A stretch of DNA of 64,000 nucleotides from Bradyrhizobium sp. B124 (GCF_038967635.1 NZ_CP152413.1:3720001-3784000); one strand, 5' to 3'. Positions 24,675-35,205 are shown, counted from the first letter of the stretch. The notes: a model not told the origin generated them from the sequence alone. Program-made: numbers and translations.

Positions 24675-27600
24675 ATGAAACTCTCTCATTTCTTCATCGA
24701 GCATCCGCGGTTCGCCGCAGTCATCAGCATCTTCCTCACGATATTCGGCGCCGCCGCCGCTTTCCTGCTGCCGGTCGCGCAATATCCCGACATCGTTCCG
24801 CCGACCATCCAGATCACCACGGTCTACCCCGGCGCATCGGCCGACGTGGTGGCCCGCACGGTGGCCACGCCGCTCGAACAGGCGATCAACGGCGTCGAGA
24901 ACATGGACTACATAACGAGCCAGTCGACAGGCAACGGCGCGCTCGCGATTTCCGTGGTCTTCAAGATCGGCTCGGATCCGAACACCGACCTGGTTCTCAC
25001 GCAGAACCGCGTGCAAGACACGCTGTCGCGCCTGCCGCAGGAAGTCCAAGCGCAGGGCGTGCAGGTGAAGAAGACGATCGACGCGCTGCTGCTCGGCGTC
25101 CACGTCTATTCGCCGGACGGTTCGCGCAGCCCCGAATACATGTCGAACTATATGCTCAAGATCCGGGACGAGATCGCTCGCCTCCCCGGCGTGTCCGATT
25201 TCCAGATCTTCGGCCAGCGCGACTACGCGATGCGCATCTGGATCGATCCGGACAAGGCCGCCGCCGACAACATCAGCGCAAACGAGATCCTGGCCGCGCT
25301 TCGCGCGCAGAACGCTCAGGTTTCCGCCGGCGTGCTCAACGCGCCGCCGATCACGACGACCGACGCGGCGTACCAGATCAACGTGCAGGCGCTCGGCCGC
25401 CTCACGACTCCGGAGCAGTTCGGCAACATTATCGTCAAGTCCGACAGTCGGGGACGCGTCACCCGCATCCACGACATCGGCCGCGTCGAGCTCGGCTCGG
25501 CCGACTACGGCTCCATTGCCTACGCCGACAAGTATCCGTCGACGCCCTGGTTTCCCAAAGCCACGCCGGGTGCGAACGTCGTGCAGGTCGAGAACGCCAT
25601 TTGGTCGAAGATGGCCGAGCTTAAGAAGAGCTTCCCGCCTGGTCTCGACTACATCCGGATCTACGACCCGACGACGTTCGTGAGCCAGTCGATCGCGGAA
25701 GTGGTCAAGACGATCTTCATCGCGATCGCTCTCGTCGTCGGCGTCGTCTTTCTGTTCCTGCAAACATGGCGCGCGACGATCATCCCCGTGATCGCCATTC
25801 CCGTCTCCCTGGTCGGCTGCTTCACGGTCCTCGCCATCTTCGGCATCTCGATCAACAACCTCTCGATGTTCGGCCTGATCTTGGCAGTCGGCATCGTCGT
25901 CGACGACGCCATCGTCGTTGTCGAGAACGTCGAACGCAACATAGCGGCGGGCATGTCCCCGCGAGAGGCGGCACACAAGACCATGGACGAGGTCTCGACC
26001 GCGCTGATCGCCATCGCGTTGACGCTGTGCGCGGTGTTCATCCCGTCGGCCTTCATCAGCGGCATCTCCGGCCTGTTCTTCACCCAGTTCGCAGCGACGA
26101 TCGCCGCCTCGACGATCATTTCGGTCATCGTCTCGCTGACGTTGAGCCCGGCACTGTGCGCGGTGCTGCTGAAGCCGCATGCCGCGCATGCCAAGCCGCG
26201 CGGCATCAGCCGGATCGTGCAGGCCGCATTCGGACGTTTCAACGCAGGCTTCGAGTGGGCGTCATCGAGTTACGGCCGGGTCACGGGGCGCATCATCAGA
26301 GCGAGCGCCGTCGTCGGCGTCGTCTATCTTGGCCTGATCGGCTTGACCGGCTTCCAGATGTCCCGAATGCCCACCGGCTTCATCCCGAGCCAGGACATCG
26401 GATATCAGGCCGTCATCGTGTTCCTGCCCCCGGGATCAAGCCTTCAACGAACCGATGCGGTCGTACGCGAAGTCAACGACATCGTCCTGAAGGAGGTGCC
26501 GGGCCCGACCCATACCTCACCCGTAGCCGGTCTCGATGTCACCACCGGCACGATCGCGCCGAACGTCGGAACCGTCTTCTACGGTCTGCCGTCCCTGTAC
26601 GGATACCACATTCCGGGCGTCAACGCGGCGACCATGCTACCGAAGGTCCGCGCCGCATTGGCCGGCATCAAGGACGCGGTTGTCATCGTCGTGAATCCGC
26701 CGCCCGTCCAAGGCCTCGGCTCCGCCGGCGGTTTCAAGCTGATGGTCGAGGATCGCGGCGATCATACCCCGCAGGAGCTTGCCTCGGCGACCAACACGCT
26801 GGTCGCGGCTGCCAACAAGGACCCGGCCTTCGCCGGCGTGTTCACGCTCTACAACGCCGGCGCGCCCTCGCTGTTCGCCGATATCGACCGGGAGAAGGCC
26901 GAGAAGGTCGGGCTCACGCCGACCGACGTCTTCTCGACGCTCCAGCTTTATCTCGGCTCTCAATACGTGAACGACTTCAACTATCTCAACCGCACCTATC
27001 AGGTGCTCGCCCAGGCGGACGAGGCGTTGCGCAAGACGCCGGAAGACATCGGGCGCCTGAAGGTCCGAAACGCGAGCAACGAGATGGTGCCGATAGGCTC
27101 GGTCGCCAACTTCCAGCACCAGACCGCGCCGTATCGTCAGCCGCGCTACAATCTCTACCCGGCCGCCGACGTCCTCGGTACCGCAGCGCCCGGCGTCGCG
27201 TCCGGCACCGCTGCGGCCCGGATGGAGGCGCTCGCCAAGGAAGTGTTGCCGGCCGGTTTCGCGATGGAATGGACCGAACTGTCTCACCAGCAGGAAAAGC
27301 AGGGCATCCCTACGATCGCGATCTTCGGCGCGTCCGCTCTCTTCGTCTTCCTGGTCTTGGCCGCTCAGTACGAAAGCTGGAAGATGCCGTTGGCCATCGT
27401 GCTGATCGTGCCGATGTGTCTGTTGGCGTCCGCGACCGGCCTCGCCTTCCGAGGCATGCCGATCGACATCCTCGCCCAGATCGGCTTCGTCGTGCTGGTT
27501 GGATTGGCGGCGAAGAACGCGATCCTGATCGTGGAGTTCGCCAGGCAGCGGCAGGACCATGACGGCGATACGGCGGAACAGGCCGCGACGGAAGCGGCAC

Positions 27601-27857
27601 GCATCAGACTCCGCCCGATCCTGATGACTTCGGCTGCGTTCATTCTCGGTGTCTTTCCCCTCGCGGTAGCGACCGGCGCCGGATCCGAGATGCGGCAATC
27701 CATAGGCACCGCCGTGTTCGCCGGAATGATCGGCGTCACGATCTTCGGTCTGATGTTCACGCCGGCCTTCTATACTTTCATCCGCGATTTCGGCTCTGGA
27801 AAGAAGCCGATTGCTGAACCCAAGACCGCTCACGATCATATTGAAAAGCCCGTCTGA
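24675..27857 (+). CDS. RND multidrug efflux permease (HAE1, AcrB-like)
   Basis: The 1060-aa length and motifs fit AcrB-type transporters: MKLSHFFIEHPRFAAVISIF start, ATPLEQAINGVENMDYITSQ in the porter domain, GIVVDDAIVVVENVERN in TM4 with the two proton-relay Asp, AAHKTMDEVSTALIAIALTL, and LAAKNAILIVEFARQ in TM10 with the relay Lys. It should form a trimer in the inner membrane and use the proton gradient. It is likely transcribed with the adaptor at 23121 although a hairpin and a small gene lie between. The substrate probably comes from the compound sensed by the TetR proteins. Confidence 0.95.
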   Translation: MKLSHFFIEHPRFAAVISIFLTIFGAAAAFLLPVAQYPDIVPPTIQITTVYPGASADVVARTVATPLEQAINGVENMDYITSQSTGNGALAISVVFKIGSDPNTDLVLTQNRVQDTLSRLPQEVQAQGVQVKKTIDALLLGVHVYSPDGSRSPEYMSNYMLKIRDEIARLPGVSDFQIFGQRDYAMRIWIDPDKAAADNISANEILAALRAQNAQVSAGVLNAPPITTTDAAYQINVQALGRLTTPEQFGNIIVKSDSRGRVTRIHDIGRVELGSADYGSIAYADKYPSTPWFPKATPGANVVQVENAIWSKMAELKKSFPPGLDYIRIYDPTTFVSQSIAEVVKTIFIAIALVVGVVFLFLQTWRATIIPVIAIPVSLVGCFTVLAIFGISINNLSMFGLILAVGIVVDDAIVVVENVERNIAAGMSPREAAHKTMDEVSTALIAIALTLCAVFIPSAFISGISGLFFTQFAATIAASTIISVIVSLTLSPALCAVLLKPHAAHAKPRGISRIVQAAFGRFNAGFEWASSSYGRVTGRIIRASAVVGVVYLGLIGLTGFQMSRMPTGFIPSQDIGYQAVIVFLPPGSSLQRTDAVVREVNDIVLKEVPGPTHTSPVAGLDVTTGTIAPNVGTVFYGLPSLYGYHIPGVNAATMLPKVRAALAGIKDAVVIVVNPPPVQGLGSAGGFKLMVEDRGDHTPQELASATNTLVAAANKDPAFAGVFTLYNAGAPSLFADIDREKAEKVGLTPTDVFSTLQLYLGSQYVNDFNYLNRTYQVLAQADEALRKTPEDIGRLKVRNASNEMVPIGSVANFQHQTAPYRQPRYNLYPAADVLGTAAPGVASGTAAARMEALAKEVLPAGFAMEWTELSHQQEKQGIPTIAIFGASALFVFLVLAAQYESWKMPLAIVLIVPMCLLASATGLAFRGMPIDILAQIGFVVLVGLAAKNAILIVEFARQRQDHDGDTAEQAATEAARIRLRPILMTSAAFILGVFPLAVATGAGSEMRQSIGTAVFAGMIGVTIFGLMFTPAFYTFIRDFGSGKKPIAEPKTAHDHIEKPV

Positions 27858-27871
27858 CAAAATGGTCCGCC

Positions 27872-27891
27872 CGCTGGACGTTTCCAGCGGT
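27872..27891. terminator. Hairpin after RND permease gene
   Basis: CCGCTGGA-cgtt-TCCAGCGG is a perfect 8-bp stem, 15 bp after the permease stop. No T-run follows. It may be a weak terminator before the monooxygenase gene. Confidence 0.55.
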
Positions 27892-27917
27892 TAGGAGCGA
27901 AAACCAAGGAGGCATCG

Positions 27918-28595
27918 ATGTTCTCAGTGATCTTCGAAGTTCATCCCAAATCGGACCAGTGGGATGGCTATCTCGGCGTCGCTAAGATGCTCCGGCCGGA
28001 GTTGGAGCAGGTCGACGGCTTCATCGAGAACGTCCGCTACAAGAGCCTCACGCGGCCGGGCTGGCTCTTGTCGCTCTCCGGATGGCGGGACGAGAAATCC
28101 GTCGTGCGGTGGCGGACCGCGCAGCGGCATCATATCGCTCAAGAAAGGGGACGGTCTGAGATCCTGCGCGATTATCATCTTCGGGTCGGTGAGATCACGC
28201 GGGACACCCAGGTGCCGACCGGCCACACGATCGCCGAGCAACGTCTCGACGAAACAGAAGTGGGAGAAGGCACGACGGTGACTTTCATCGACGCCAAATG
28301 GCCGAGCGGCATCGTCGGACCGCCGGACGAGCCGGCGATTGCCGATCACCTCGGCCTGAATCCCGAGGCCGCCGGCTTGCTGAAGTGGGAGGTCTTCGAT
28401 GCCGTCCTCACGCCTGGCGATGTTATCCTGATGATGGTGTGGAAGGCGAAAGACGATGCCACCGCGTTCTCGGCGTCGGTCAAGCTCCCGCCAGGCGCGC
28501 GTTTGCGGCAGGTCCGCGTAGTGCGGGACTACGGCATGTTCGATCGCAGGGAAGCTCCCCAATACTATCCGGAAGCCTCCCGACACGATGCATGA
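27918..28595 (+). CDS. ABM-domain monooxygenase-like protein (225 aa)
   Basis: The N-terminal half is a ferredoxin-like ABM domain (MFSVIFEVHPKSDQWDGYLG, then DGFIENVRYKSLTRPGWLLS) and shows the HHIAQERGR helix typical of the family with its conserved His. The C-terminal half (residues about 115-215, with DAVLTPGDVILMMVWKAKDD) reads like a second, diverged domain, so the protein is a tandem of two halves. GGAGG lies eight bases before the ATG. Single-domain relatives act on quinols and aromatics. It lies downstream of the pump and may be transcribed with it. The operon at 12553 codes another ABM protein. Confidence 0.85.
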   Translation: MFSVIFEVHPKSDQWDGYLGVAKMLRPELEQVDGFIENVRYKSLTRPGWLLSLSGWRDEKSVVRWRTAQRHHIAQERGRSEILRDYHLRVGEITRDTQVPTGHTIAEQRLDETEVGEGTTVTFIDAKWPSGIVGPPDEPAIADHLGLNPEAAGLLKWEVFDAVLTPGDVILMMVWKAKDDATAFSASVKLPPGARLRQVRVVRDYGMFDRREAPQYYPEASRHDA

Positions 28596-28808
28596 CGCGT
28601 CCCGGAGCCCTGTCGGGATGCGCTCCGCCTGCACGCGGTCCCGAACTAGCCGTCGACGAACCTCATGGGACCGAGGAAGTCCATCTTGCCGACGCCACCA
28701 GCGGCCCCGAATGAGCCCATCGGCTCGGTCGGCCATCCGCGCTGAAGCCATGCGCCGTTTCTCTACCTGCTTGCGACGCCCCACCCGAAGACGAGTTTCA
28801 AACCCCTC

Positions 28809-30017
28809 ATGAAATCGAAGATCTTCTATGGCTGGCGCGTCGTCGCGGCCTGCTTCATCGTCGCCTGCTTTTCGTGGGGCCTCGGACTTTTCGGATCGAG
28901 CGTCTATTTGCAGGCGGTGACGACGGCGCACGGTTGGTCCATCTCCCAGGTCTCTTCCGCCATAACGGTGTTTCTCTTGGTCAGCGCGGCCGGTCAGAGC
29001 GCGCTGGGTCGGAGTATCGCTCGTCACGGGCCTCGGCCCGCACTCCTCGTCGGCACGGTCTGCATGTGCTGCGGGGTCGTCGCGATCAGCCTGGTGGACC
29101 GTCCCTGGCAACTCTATCCGTGTTTCGTATTCCTCGGCATCGGCTGGGCGACCCTCTCGACGACCGGTATCTCCGCAACGGTGGCACCGTGGTTCGAGCG
29201 CTATCAGGGCCGCTCAATAACCCTCGCGATCATGGGCGCCAGTTTCGGCGCGATCCTAGGAGTTCCTGCTCTCCTCTATACCGTCGACCGGCTGGGTCTG
29301 CGCGCAGGTTTATGCACGGCAGGCGTCTTCACCGCTGTCGTGCTCCTTCCACTCATCGCAGGCGTTCTTCGTTATCGCGGTCCGGCGGATCTAGGATTGG
29401 CGCGAGACGGCGGGGTCCCTGGAGCGGACGGTGCGCCCGAACGCGCCAAGCACATTGCAACGCCTGAGAACCGTCGCCGTCTTCTTTGGAGCACGACGCT
29501 GGCTTTCGCCCTGACGTTGCTCGCGCAGATCGGCTTCATCGCTCATCACGTCGCATTGGCCGACCAGTTTCTCGGCAAGTTCGGCGCCGGCCTCTTGGTC
29601 AGCGCGACGGGTGCGGTAACGCTGTTCGGCCGGCTGTATTTAGCAAAGATAGTCGACGGTGCGCCGGTCCGGCGGCTCGCCTGCGAAGCCATGATCGCTC
29701 AATTGGGCGCCCTCCTCGCGATCGGCCTTTTCCCTTCGGCGACGACCCTGATCGTCGGGAGCCTGATCTACGGTTTCGCGATCGGACATGTGACAACCCT
29801 CAGCCCGATCGTCGTCCGCCGTGAATTCGGCGCCGAGGCCTTCGCCAAGGTGTACGGAACGGCTGCTACGTTCATCCAGTTCTTCTCGGCCTGCGGACCA
29901 GCCTTCATAGGATATCTCCATGAGCGGCTGGGAAGCTACCCCCCGGTACTGCTCGTCTCCGCGGGTATCACCGCGCTGGGCTGCGCTTCGCTATACCTCG
30001 GCCCGAAGAGAGAGTGA
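28809..30017 (+). CDS. MFS transporter (monocarboxylate/oxalate-formate type)
   Basis: The 402-aa protein begins FYGWRVVAACFIVACFSWGL, the start typical of MCT/OFA-type MFS proteins, and has GWSISQVSSAITVFLL, a TM4 GIGWATLSTTGISATVAPWF and the central loop with ERAKHIATPENRRRLLW. Twelve membrane segments are apparent. Relatives carry small carboxylates or aromatic acids, so it could import the compound handled by the catabolic operon or export an acid product. It is not preceded by the TetR operator and lies 213 bp after the ABM gene. The ATG at 28809 has only a weak site. Confidence 0.85.
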   Translation: MKSKIFYGWRVVAACFIVACFSWGLGLFGSSVYLQAVTTAHGWSISQVSSAITVFLLVSAAGQSALGRSIARHGPRPALLVGTVCMCCGVVAISLVDRPWQLYPCFVFLGIGWATLSTTGISATVAPWFERYQGRSITLAIMGASFGAILGVPALLYTVDRLGLRAGLCTAGVFTAVVLLPLIAGVLRYRGPADLGLARDGGVPGADGAPERAKHIATPENRRRLLWSTTLAFALTLLAQIGFIAHHVALADQFLGKFGAGLLVSATGAVTLFGRLYLAKIVDGAPVRRLACEAMIAQLGALLAIGLFPSATTLIVGSLIYGFAIGHVTTLSPIVVRREFGAEAFAKVYGTAATFIQFFSACGPAFIGYLHERLGSYPPVLLVSAGITALGCASLYLGPKRE

Positions 30018-31075
30018 TAAGCGGTTCCAGACCGTCCTATCGCCATCGGCTCGTCCTCTTGCGAACTGATAGCGATCCACGCCGCAAGGATTCCCCGGTT
30101 TACGCAGCGGCCTTCGAACGGGGGAGCCCATTCACCGTCTGCGACTATACGATCTCACTCCTTGGTGAGCCTGCAATGAATGTGCTAAACGTTGCGGGTG
30201 CGGTGCCTCTCAAGGGTGCCACACAAAAACAGACCGCCGGTCCGAAAAACTAATAAAATCAACGCCCCATGGGATTGCTGCAAGCGTTCAATTCTGTCTG
30301 GCAGCACCATCTTTTCAATAGCTTAGCTGACATCCCGCTCTCCTGACACCGTCGCCGGAAGCACCCCGGAAGCACGGCGGTCAGTTCTTGGAAGGGCCGA
30401 GGCGCCTCGACAGGCCGGCGAGAAGGAACACTGCTGTCAGAGCGGGCTGGACACCTTCCTGCGGTCCATCAGCCTAAAATCGCGCTGCGCTACGTAAGAG
30501 CTGACTGATAAGCGATCCGGGCGCGGAAGCGTCGAGGCCGCTTATTTCACTCGGCTCACGCCGATCTGCACGCTTGATGAGGCCGCGGTACTCTATATCG
30601 CAGGCTTCCTGCAGCGTGACGGGATCGTCCTCGTTGACGGCGATCTTGTGTCCTTTCGTGAGAAGTCCCGCAACATCCTAGCTAGACCAAGATCAAAGGG
30701 CGTGGAACATGGCCCGCTGGCGCTGATCGGCTCGCGCACGAAGCTTATGCAGCATTGGGCTGATCGGAGCGACCACTGGCTCGATCCGAAGAAGGTGATG
30801 CCGCGCAGGCCTAAATCACTTAAAAGCCCGCTACCGGGTCGCCTGCGCCGTCTAAATTCATAGTGCCGGGGTCGTTGAACGCGGACGCAGCGACCGCGAA
30901 TTCTGTTGTCGAGCGTTCGAGTCGCGGGAGGCTATCGCCTTTGTCCATACCGACCAAACCTACGATATCTCGTCGATCCTTCGCCCGAGAGTGGCGTCAC
31001 ATCGCCCTTGGTGAAGCCGAAATGTCTTCATCAATTGCGCTTGATCGGCACGAGCGGGCCGGCTCGATGCGTCCC
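30018..31075. other. Decayed stretch at the end of the GC-rich module
   Basis: There is no intact gene. A plus-strand frame open from 30504 to 30863 reads as protein (TRLTPICTLDEAAVLYIAGF, DGDLVSFREKSRN, then MQHWADRSDHWLDPKK), but it has no start codon and no family I recognise. A CTGATAAG half-repeat lies at 30505-30512. The rest shows nothing. Confidence 0.45.
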
Positions 31076-31215
31076 TCAAGAAACTTCGACGATGTTTTTG
31101 CCGAGGAATTTGCGAGCGGCCGATAGGCCTCGTCATCCGTATGGCACCTGACGTTGATCGAAGGCGCATCTACGTGCCCGCTATCGTCAAGAATAGAGAT
31201 GCGGTATTCTCTCAT
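31076..31215 (-). pseudogene. Small hypothetical protein, frameshifted
   Basis: MREYRISILDDSGHVDAPSI and CHTDDEA start a small protein of a type common in Bradyrhizobium (start MREYR, later DEEA). After DEA the right continuation (AARKFLGKNIVEVS, TGA 31076-31078) is in another frame, so one base has been lost or gained near 31120. No function is known for the family. Confidence 0.5.
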
Positions 31216-31456
31216 GGCCGTCGCACCACGCCGCAAAAGATGCGCCGGGAAGTCGCCAGAGCCTCGGCTTTTCGGGTACCTATGATCTACCCCTGCTCAG
31301 CGTCTGTGGGGCATTGACCGGCAGTCTGCTACAAACTGCACTACCCGAACAACAGATCGGTTGCCTGACGGCTGCGCACTTCAAAAAACAAATGAAGCGC
31401 CTATATGAACGCTATCCCCGAACCATCCGGCGGCCTGCTTGTCCCAACAACTATCG

Positions 31457-32074
31457 ATGTTCGACGTGCCGGCATCTTGTCCGCAAGGGCTCCGTTACAC
31501 CGCTGATTTTGTACCGCCGGTTTCCGAGTCGGAGCTGATCGAGCGGATTCGAGAGTTGCCGCTTCAGCCCTTCCAGTTCGGGCAGTTCGAGGGTAAGAGG
31601 CGAGTTGCCTGATTCGGATTTCGGTACGATTACTCGTCACGACGAATGGAGGAAGCCGAACCGATACCATCTTGGCTCCATTACACCGTGGCGGCCGTCG
31701 AAAGGTTCGGCGGTCCGCCAACCAAGATCGGACAGGTGCTGTGTACGGAATATGACGTCGGCGTCGGGATCGGCTGGCATCGCGACAAGCCGCAATTCGA
31801 CCGGATATTCGGACTGTCGTTGGGATCTGCGTGCAAGTTTCGATTTCGGCGTAATGCCGGCGAGCGATGGGAACGATTCACATTGGAGGCGGAGCCCCGG
31901 TCTCTCTACCTGATGTCCGGCGCAGCTAGGCAGAACTGGGAACACAGTATTCCGGCTGTCGAGTCGCCACGCTACTCGATCACGTTACGCACGATGGTCG
32001 AGGTCCGCGGAAACCGATGTGAAACGGCATCATTTGATGATCAGCGATCCTATCGGGCGCTAATCATGGCATGA
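31457..32074 (+). pseudogene. alkB: AlkB-type 2-oxoglutarate/Fe(II) dioxygenase with in-frame TGA
   Basis: From ATG 31457 the frame gives a full-length AlkB-like DNA/RNA dealkylase: MFDVPASCPQGLRYTADFVP, ELIERIRELPLQPFQF, FEGKRRVA, then TGA (31610-31612, codon 52), then FGFRYDYSSRRMEEAEPIPS and onward. Family members read KRRVVSFGWRYDF, so the TGA stands for a Ser (TCA). The rest is intact: GWHRDKPQF with the HxD iron ligands, WEHSIP with the second His, and RYSITLRTM with the 2-oxoglutarate-binding Arg. A start at 31646 would give a 142-aa protein lacking the substrate lid. Either the gene is freshly dead or the stop is a sequence error. Confidence 0.75.
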
Positions 32075-32889
32075 GATCGAGCGCGCGCCATGTATTCTGG
32101 TGGCAGAGCCCTTGCTGATATTCGGGCAGTCGCCTTGTCGTTGAACTCGTTATAGTGATCGAACTGCAGCTGTTCGTCGCGCAGATGAGGCGCTGCGCCC
32201 GACGAATAACGCCGATTTGGCAGCGCTCCAAATCGGATCCCGACACGACCATCAAACTGGATAATTGCCCAGTGTAAGGCGCCTCACAACGACGTATAGC
32301 GCTTTAGCTTTTTAGTGCGTTCGGAGGGTGTTCGCATTTGCGGCGATTTCAACAGGTTGCCAAGCTTCGTCAAGAAATAATGGTTCGTTTCGAGCGCAAC
32401 GGGGGCCTTTGAAGGGCTCGCCCTTAGAATTGTGCCGAGTTCAAGTTCCGCACCCGAAAATCAGTCCAAAGGCTTAGCGGTTGTGAGCGCGCACCCCGAA
32501 TAGGCGCTTCAGTCGGTTGATCAAGAAGGACGGAGCCTGGACAGAATGAATTTGGTAGCTGCAGCTGGCGAGGTGTCCGGTCGAATTCGAACAGGTCCAG
32601 CGATGCGACCACGACGCAAATACACTTCGCCGGCGAAACCGCGGCGTTGACGGAAATCGGGTAGTTGGCGCGCCTGCGCTACGGCCAGTCATTCAATGAG
32701 CCGCATAAATGCGGAAAACCTCATTTGAGGACGCTTATCCAGGCCAGTTTGTATCTGCCCGGAAAAACACTTGTCGAGATCGATGCTATGCGCAGGCTCT
32801 CTATATCCCTATCCCCTAAGCCAGGCTTTCCGAGTTGTTTTATTACATCTATCATATAATATCGCCAACCGATCCGGGAGGAAGGTGCG
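32075..32889. other. Intergenic, nothing recognised
   Basis: About 815 bp hold no supported gene on either strand. Short minus-strand frames around 32424-32692 read like protein in parts but match no family I know. The last about 60 bp are A/T-rich and probably hold the promoter of the molybdopterin oxidoreductase. Confidence 0.45.
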
Positions 32890-35205
32890 ATGCCGAACGC
32901 AGGGTGGAAGAAAACCGCTTGCAACATCTGCTACGTCAATTGCGGGGTCGAGGTCCTTCTCGAGGAGGATCGCATCGTTAAGGTGCGGGGCGATCGCGAT
33001 AATCCGAAGTCGCAAGGCTACCTCTGCAACAAGGCGGCACGCATTCCCTTCTATGCTCATCATCGAGACCGGTTGACGACGCCATTGCGGCGGCGTCCCG
33101 ATGGAGGCTTTGACGCCATCGATTGGGATACTGCGATCACCGAGATCGCAACCCGGCTACAGGATGTCGTCGACCGCCACGGCGGCAAGAGCATCGCTCT
33201 CTATGGTGGTGGCGGTCAGGGCAATCATGCCGGCGGCGCCTACGCGACTGGCTTCCTACGCGCACTCGGCTCGCGCCACGTGTTCAACGCGCTGTCACAG
33301 GAGAAGACCGGCGATTTCTGGGTCAACGGTCATCTGTTCGGCAGCCAGACCTGCCACACTGCAGAGGACGTGCATCACTGCGATCTCCTCTTCGTGATCG
33401 GCGCCAACCCCTGGATCGCTCACGGCTTCCCTAACGCGCGCGATCATCTGAATCAGATAAGGAAGGACCCAGCCCGCAAGCTGATCGTGATTGATCCGCG
33501 CCGTACCGAGACCGCCGAGATGGCCGACTTGCACCTCGCCGTGCGACCCGGGACGGATGCGTTCTTGCTGGGAGCGATCCTCGCCACCCTGCTGCGACGC
33601 GACACGCTGGATCATGAATTCATCGCCGCGCATACGACGGGCTTCGCCGAGGTGGAGGCCGCTCTGCTCGGCATTCCTGTCATGGAGTGGGCCGCGGCAG
33701 CTGACATTCCGCTCGACCAGATCGAACGCTGCGCCGACATGATCGGCGCGGCCAAGGCGATGACGGTCCGTGTCGAGCTCGGCATACAGCAGGGCGTCAA
33801 TTCGACCCTCAACTCCTATCTGGAAAAGCTCCTGATCATGCTGACCGGAAGCTTCGGCAGGCCAGGCACTAACCAGCTCCATAGCTGGCTCATGCCGCTA
33901 TGGGGCAACTCGCCGAACCAGAAATTTGCCGCGACCGATACCGAAGTGATCGGCGGGCTTTTGCCGCCAAACATCTTTCCACAGGCGGTGCTCAACGACC
34001 ATCCCGACCGCCTGCGTGCGGTGTGGATCGACAGCTCCAACCCGGCGAACACCGCGGCGAATACGGCCGAAGTGGAAAGGGCGCTTGGTGCGCTTGACCT
34101 CTGCGTCGTCGTCGATGTGGCCATGACCGAAACGGCCCGGCTCGCCCATTACGTGCTGCCTGCTGCGTCGCAGTATGAGAAGACCGAGTTCACGCTGTTC
34201 AATTTCGAATTCCCGAAGAACTTCTTCCACGTCCGGTCAGGTGCGGTGCCAACGCTGCAAGGCACCCTGCCCGAGCCAGAAATCTATACGCGCCTCGCTC
34301 GCGCGCTCGGTCTCCTGCCCGGTGACAACGCGCTGGCACCCCTTCGCGAAGCCGCCTTCCATTCACGACCCGCGTTCGCCCAGGCATTTCGCGCCTTCAT
34401 AGCTGCCAATCCGCAAAGCTCCGCAGTCGGCGCGCTCGTTCTCTACCATACGCTAGGGGCCACCTTGCCGGACGGTACCGCGGCCGCGGCGCCGCTCTGG
34501 CAGGCGGCGCAGGCCTGTGCCAAGCGCTCACCCGTCGCGGTGCGGCGCGCGCTCGGACCTCGCGGCGAGGTACCGGACGCCGGTCTTGGCGACGCCTTGT
34601 TCGATGCCATCGTCAGCGCGCGGAGCGGCGTCGCCATCACCGAACATGGTTATGAAGACGTGTGGTCGCTGATCAGCCATCCCGATCGCAAGGTGCATCT
34701 TGCCATTGCACCACTCCTCGAATGGCTCGGCGCACTCGATCCGGCGACGACGCAGAGACCTAAAGACTATCCGTTCGTGCTCGCCGCTGGCCAAAGGCGC
34801 ATGTTCAATGCCAATCAGATCTTCCGCGACCCAGCTTGGCGGCGTGACGATCCCGATGGCGCACTGTTGATCAATAAGCGTGACCTCGACGAGCTCGGCG
34901 CGATCGACGGCGAGTGGGTCGCCGTGCAGTCGCCGGCCGGCCGGGTCGTGGTCCGTTGCAAGGCGGATGACAGCTTGCGCCAGGGCCAGCTCGCGCTGCC
35001 GCATGGCTACGGCCAGAGCTACCCGACCCGCGATGGCCAACGGCTCAGCAACGGCCCCCGCGTAAACGCCCTAACCGACAGCGGCAATTGCGATCCGATC
35101 GCGGCGACGCCGTACCACAAGCATGTTGCGGTTCGATTGGAGCGGCTCCCGGAAAGTGAAGCCACCGCCTTCGAGGAACGCTCGCGGCGTATTCACGATG
35201 GCTGA
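32890..35205 (+). CDS. Molybdopterin-dependent oxidoreductase (formate dehydrogenase/reductase family)
   Basis: The 771-aa protein has a 4Fe-4S site at Cys11, Cys14, Cys18 and Cys46 (ACNICYVNCG...GYLCNKAAR), followed by molybdopterin domains: GFDAIDWDTAITEIATRL, LFVIGANPWIAHGFPNARDH, LIVIDPRRTETAEMADLHLA and the C-terminal dinucleotide-binding barrel (FVLAAGQRRMFNANQIFR, LALPHGYGQSYPTRDGQRLS). There is no Tat signal, so it is cytoplasmic. No small subunit or electron-transfer partner lies nearby, so it appears as an orphan catalytic subunit. The start is secure (GGAGGAAGG seven bases upstream). Substrate is unassigned; formate dehydrogenase H-like or assimilatory types are the nearest by architecture. 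Confidence 0.9.
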   Translation: MPNAGWKKTACNICYVNCGVEVLLEEDRIVKVRGDRDNPKSQGYLCNKAARIPFYAHHRDRLTTPLRRRPDGGFDAIDWDTAITEIATRLQDVVDRHGGKSIALYGGGGQGNHAGGAYATGFLRALGSRHVFNALSQEKTGDFWVNGHLFGSQTCHTAEDVHHCDLLFVIGANPWIAHGFPNARDHLNQIRKDPARKLIVIDPRRTETAEMADLHLAVRPGTDAFLLGAILATLLRRDTLDHEFIAAHTTGFAEVEAALLGIPVMEWAAAADIPLDQIERCADMIGAAKAMTVRVELGIQQGVNSTLNSYLEKLLIMLTGSFGRPGTNQLHSWLMPLWGNSPNQKFAATDTEVIGGLLPPNIFPQAVLNDHPDRLRAVWIDSSNPANTAANTAEVERALGALDLCVVVDVAMTETARLAHYVLPAASQYEKTEFTLFNFEFPKNFFHVRSGAVPTLQGTLPEPEIYTRLARALGLLPGDNALAPLREAAFHSRPAFAQAFRAFIAANPQSSAVGALVLYHTLGATLPDGTAAAAPLWQAAQACAKRSPVAVRRALGPRGEVPDAGLGDALFDAIVSARSGVAITEHGYEDVWSLISHPDRKVHLAIAPLLEWLGALDPATTQRPKDYPFVLAAGQRRMFNANQIFRDPAWRRDDPDGALLINKRDLDELGAIDGEWVAVQSPAGRVVVRCKADDSLRQGQLALPHGYGQSYPTRDGQRLSNGPRVNALTDSGNCDPIAATPYHKHVAVRLERLPESEATAFEERSRRIHDG

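Noticed and set aside
24648..26189. 513-codon minus-strand open frame, and plus-frame shadow 25766-27562
   Set aside because: Both overlap the RND permease, whose 1060 residues match the family throughout.
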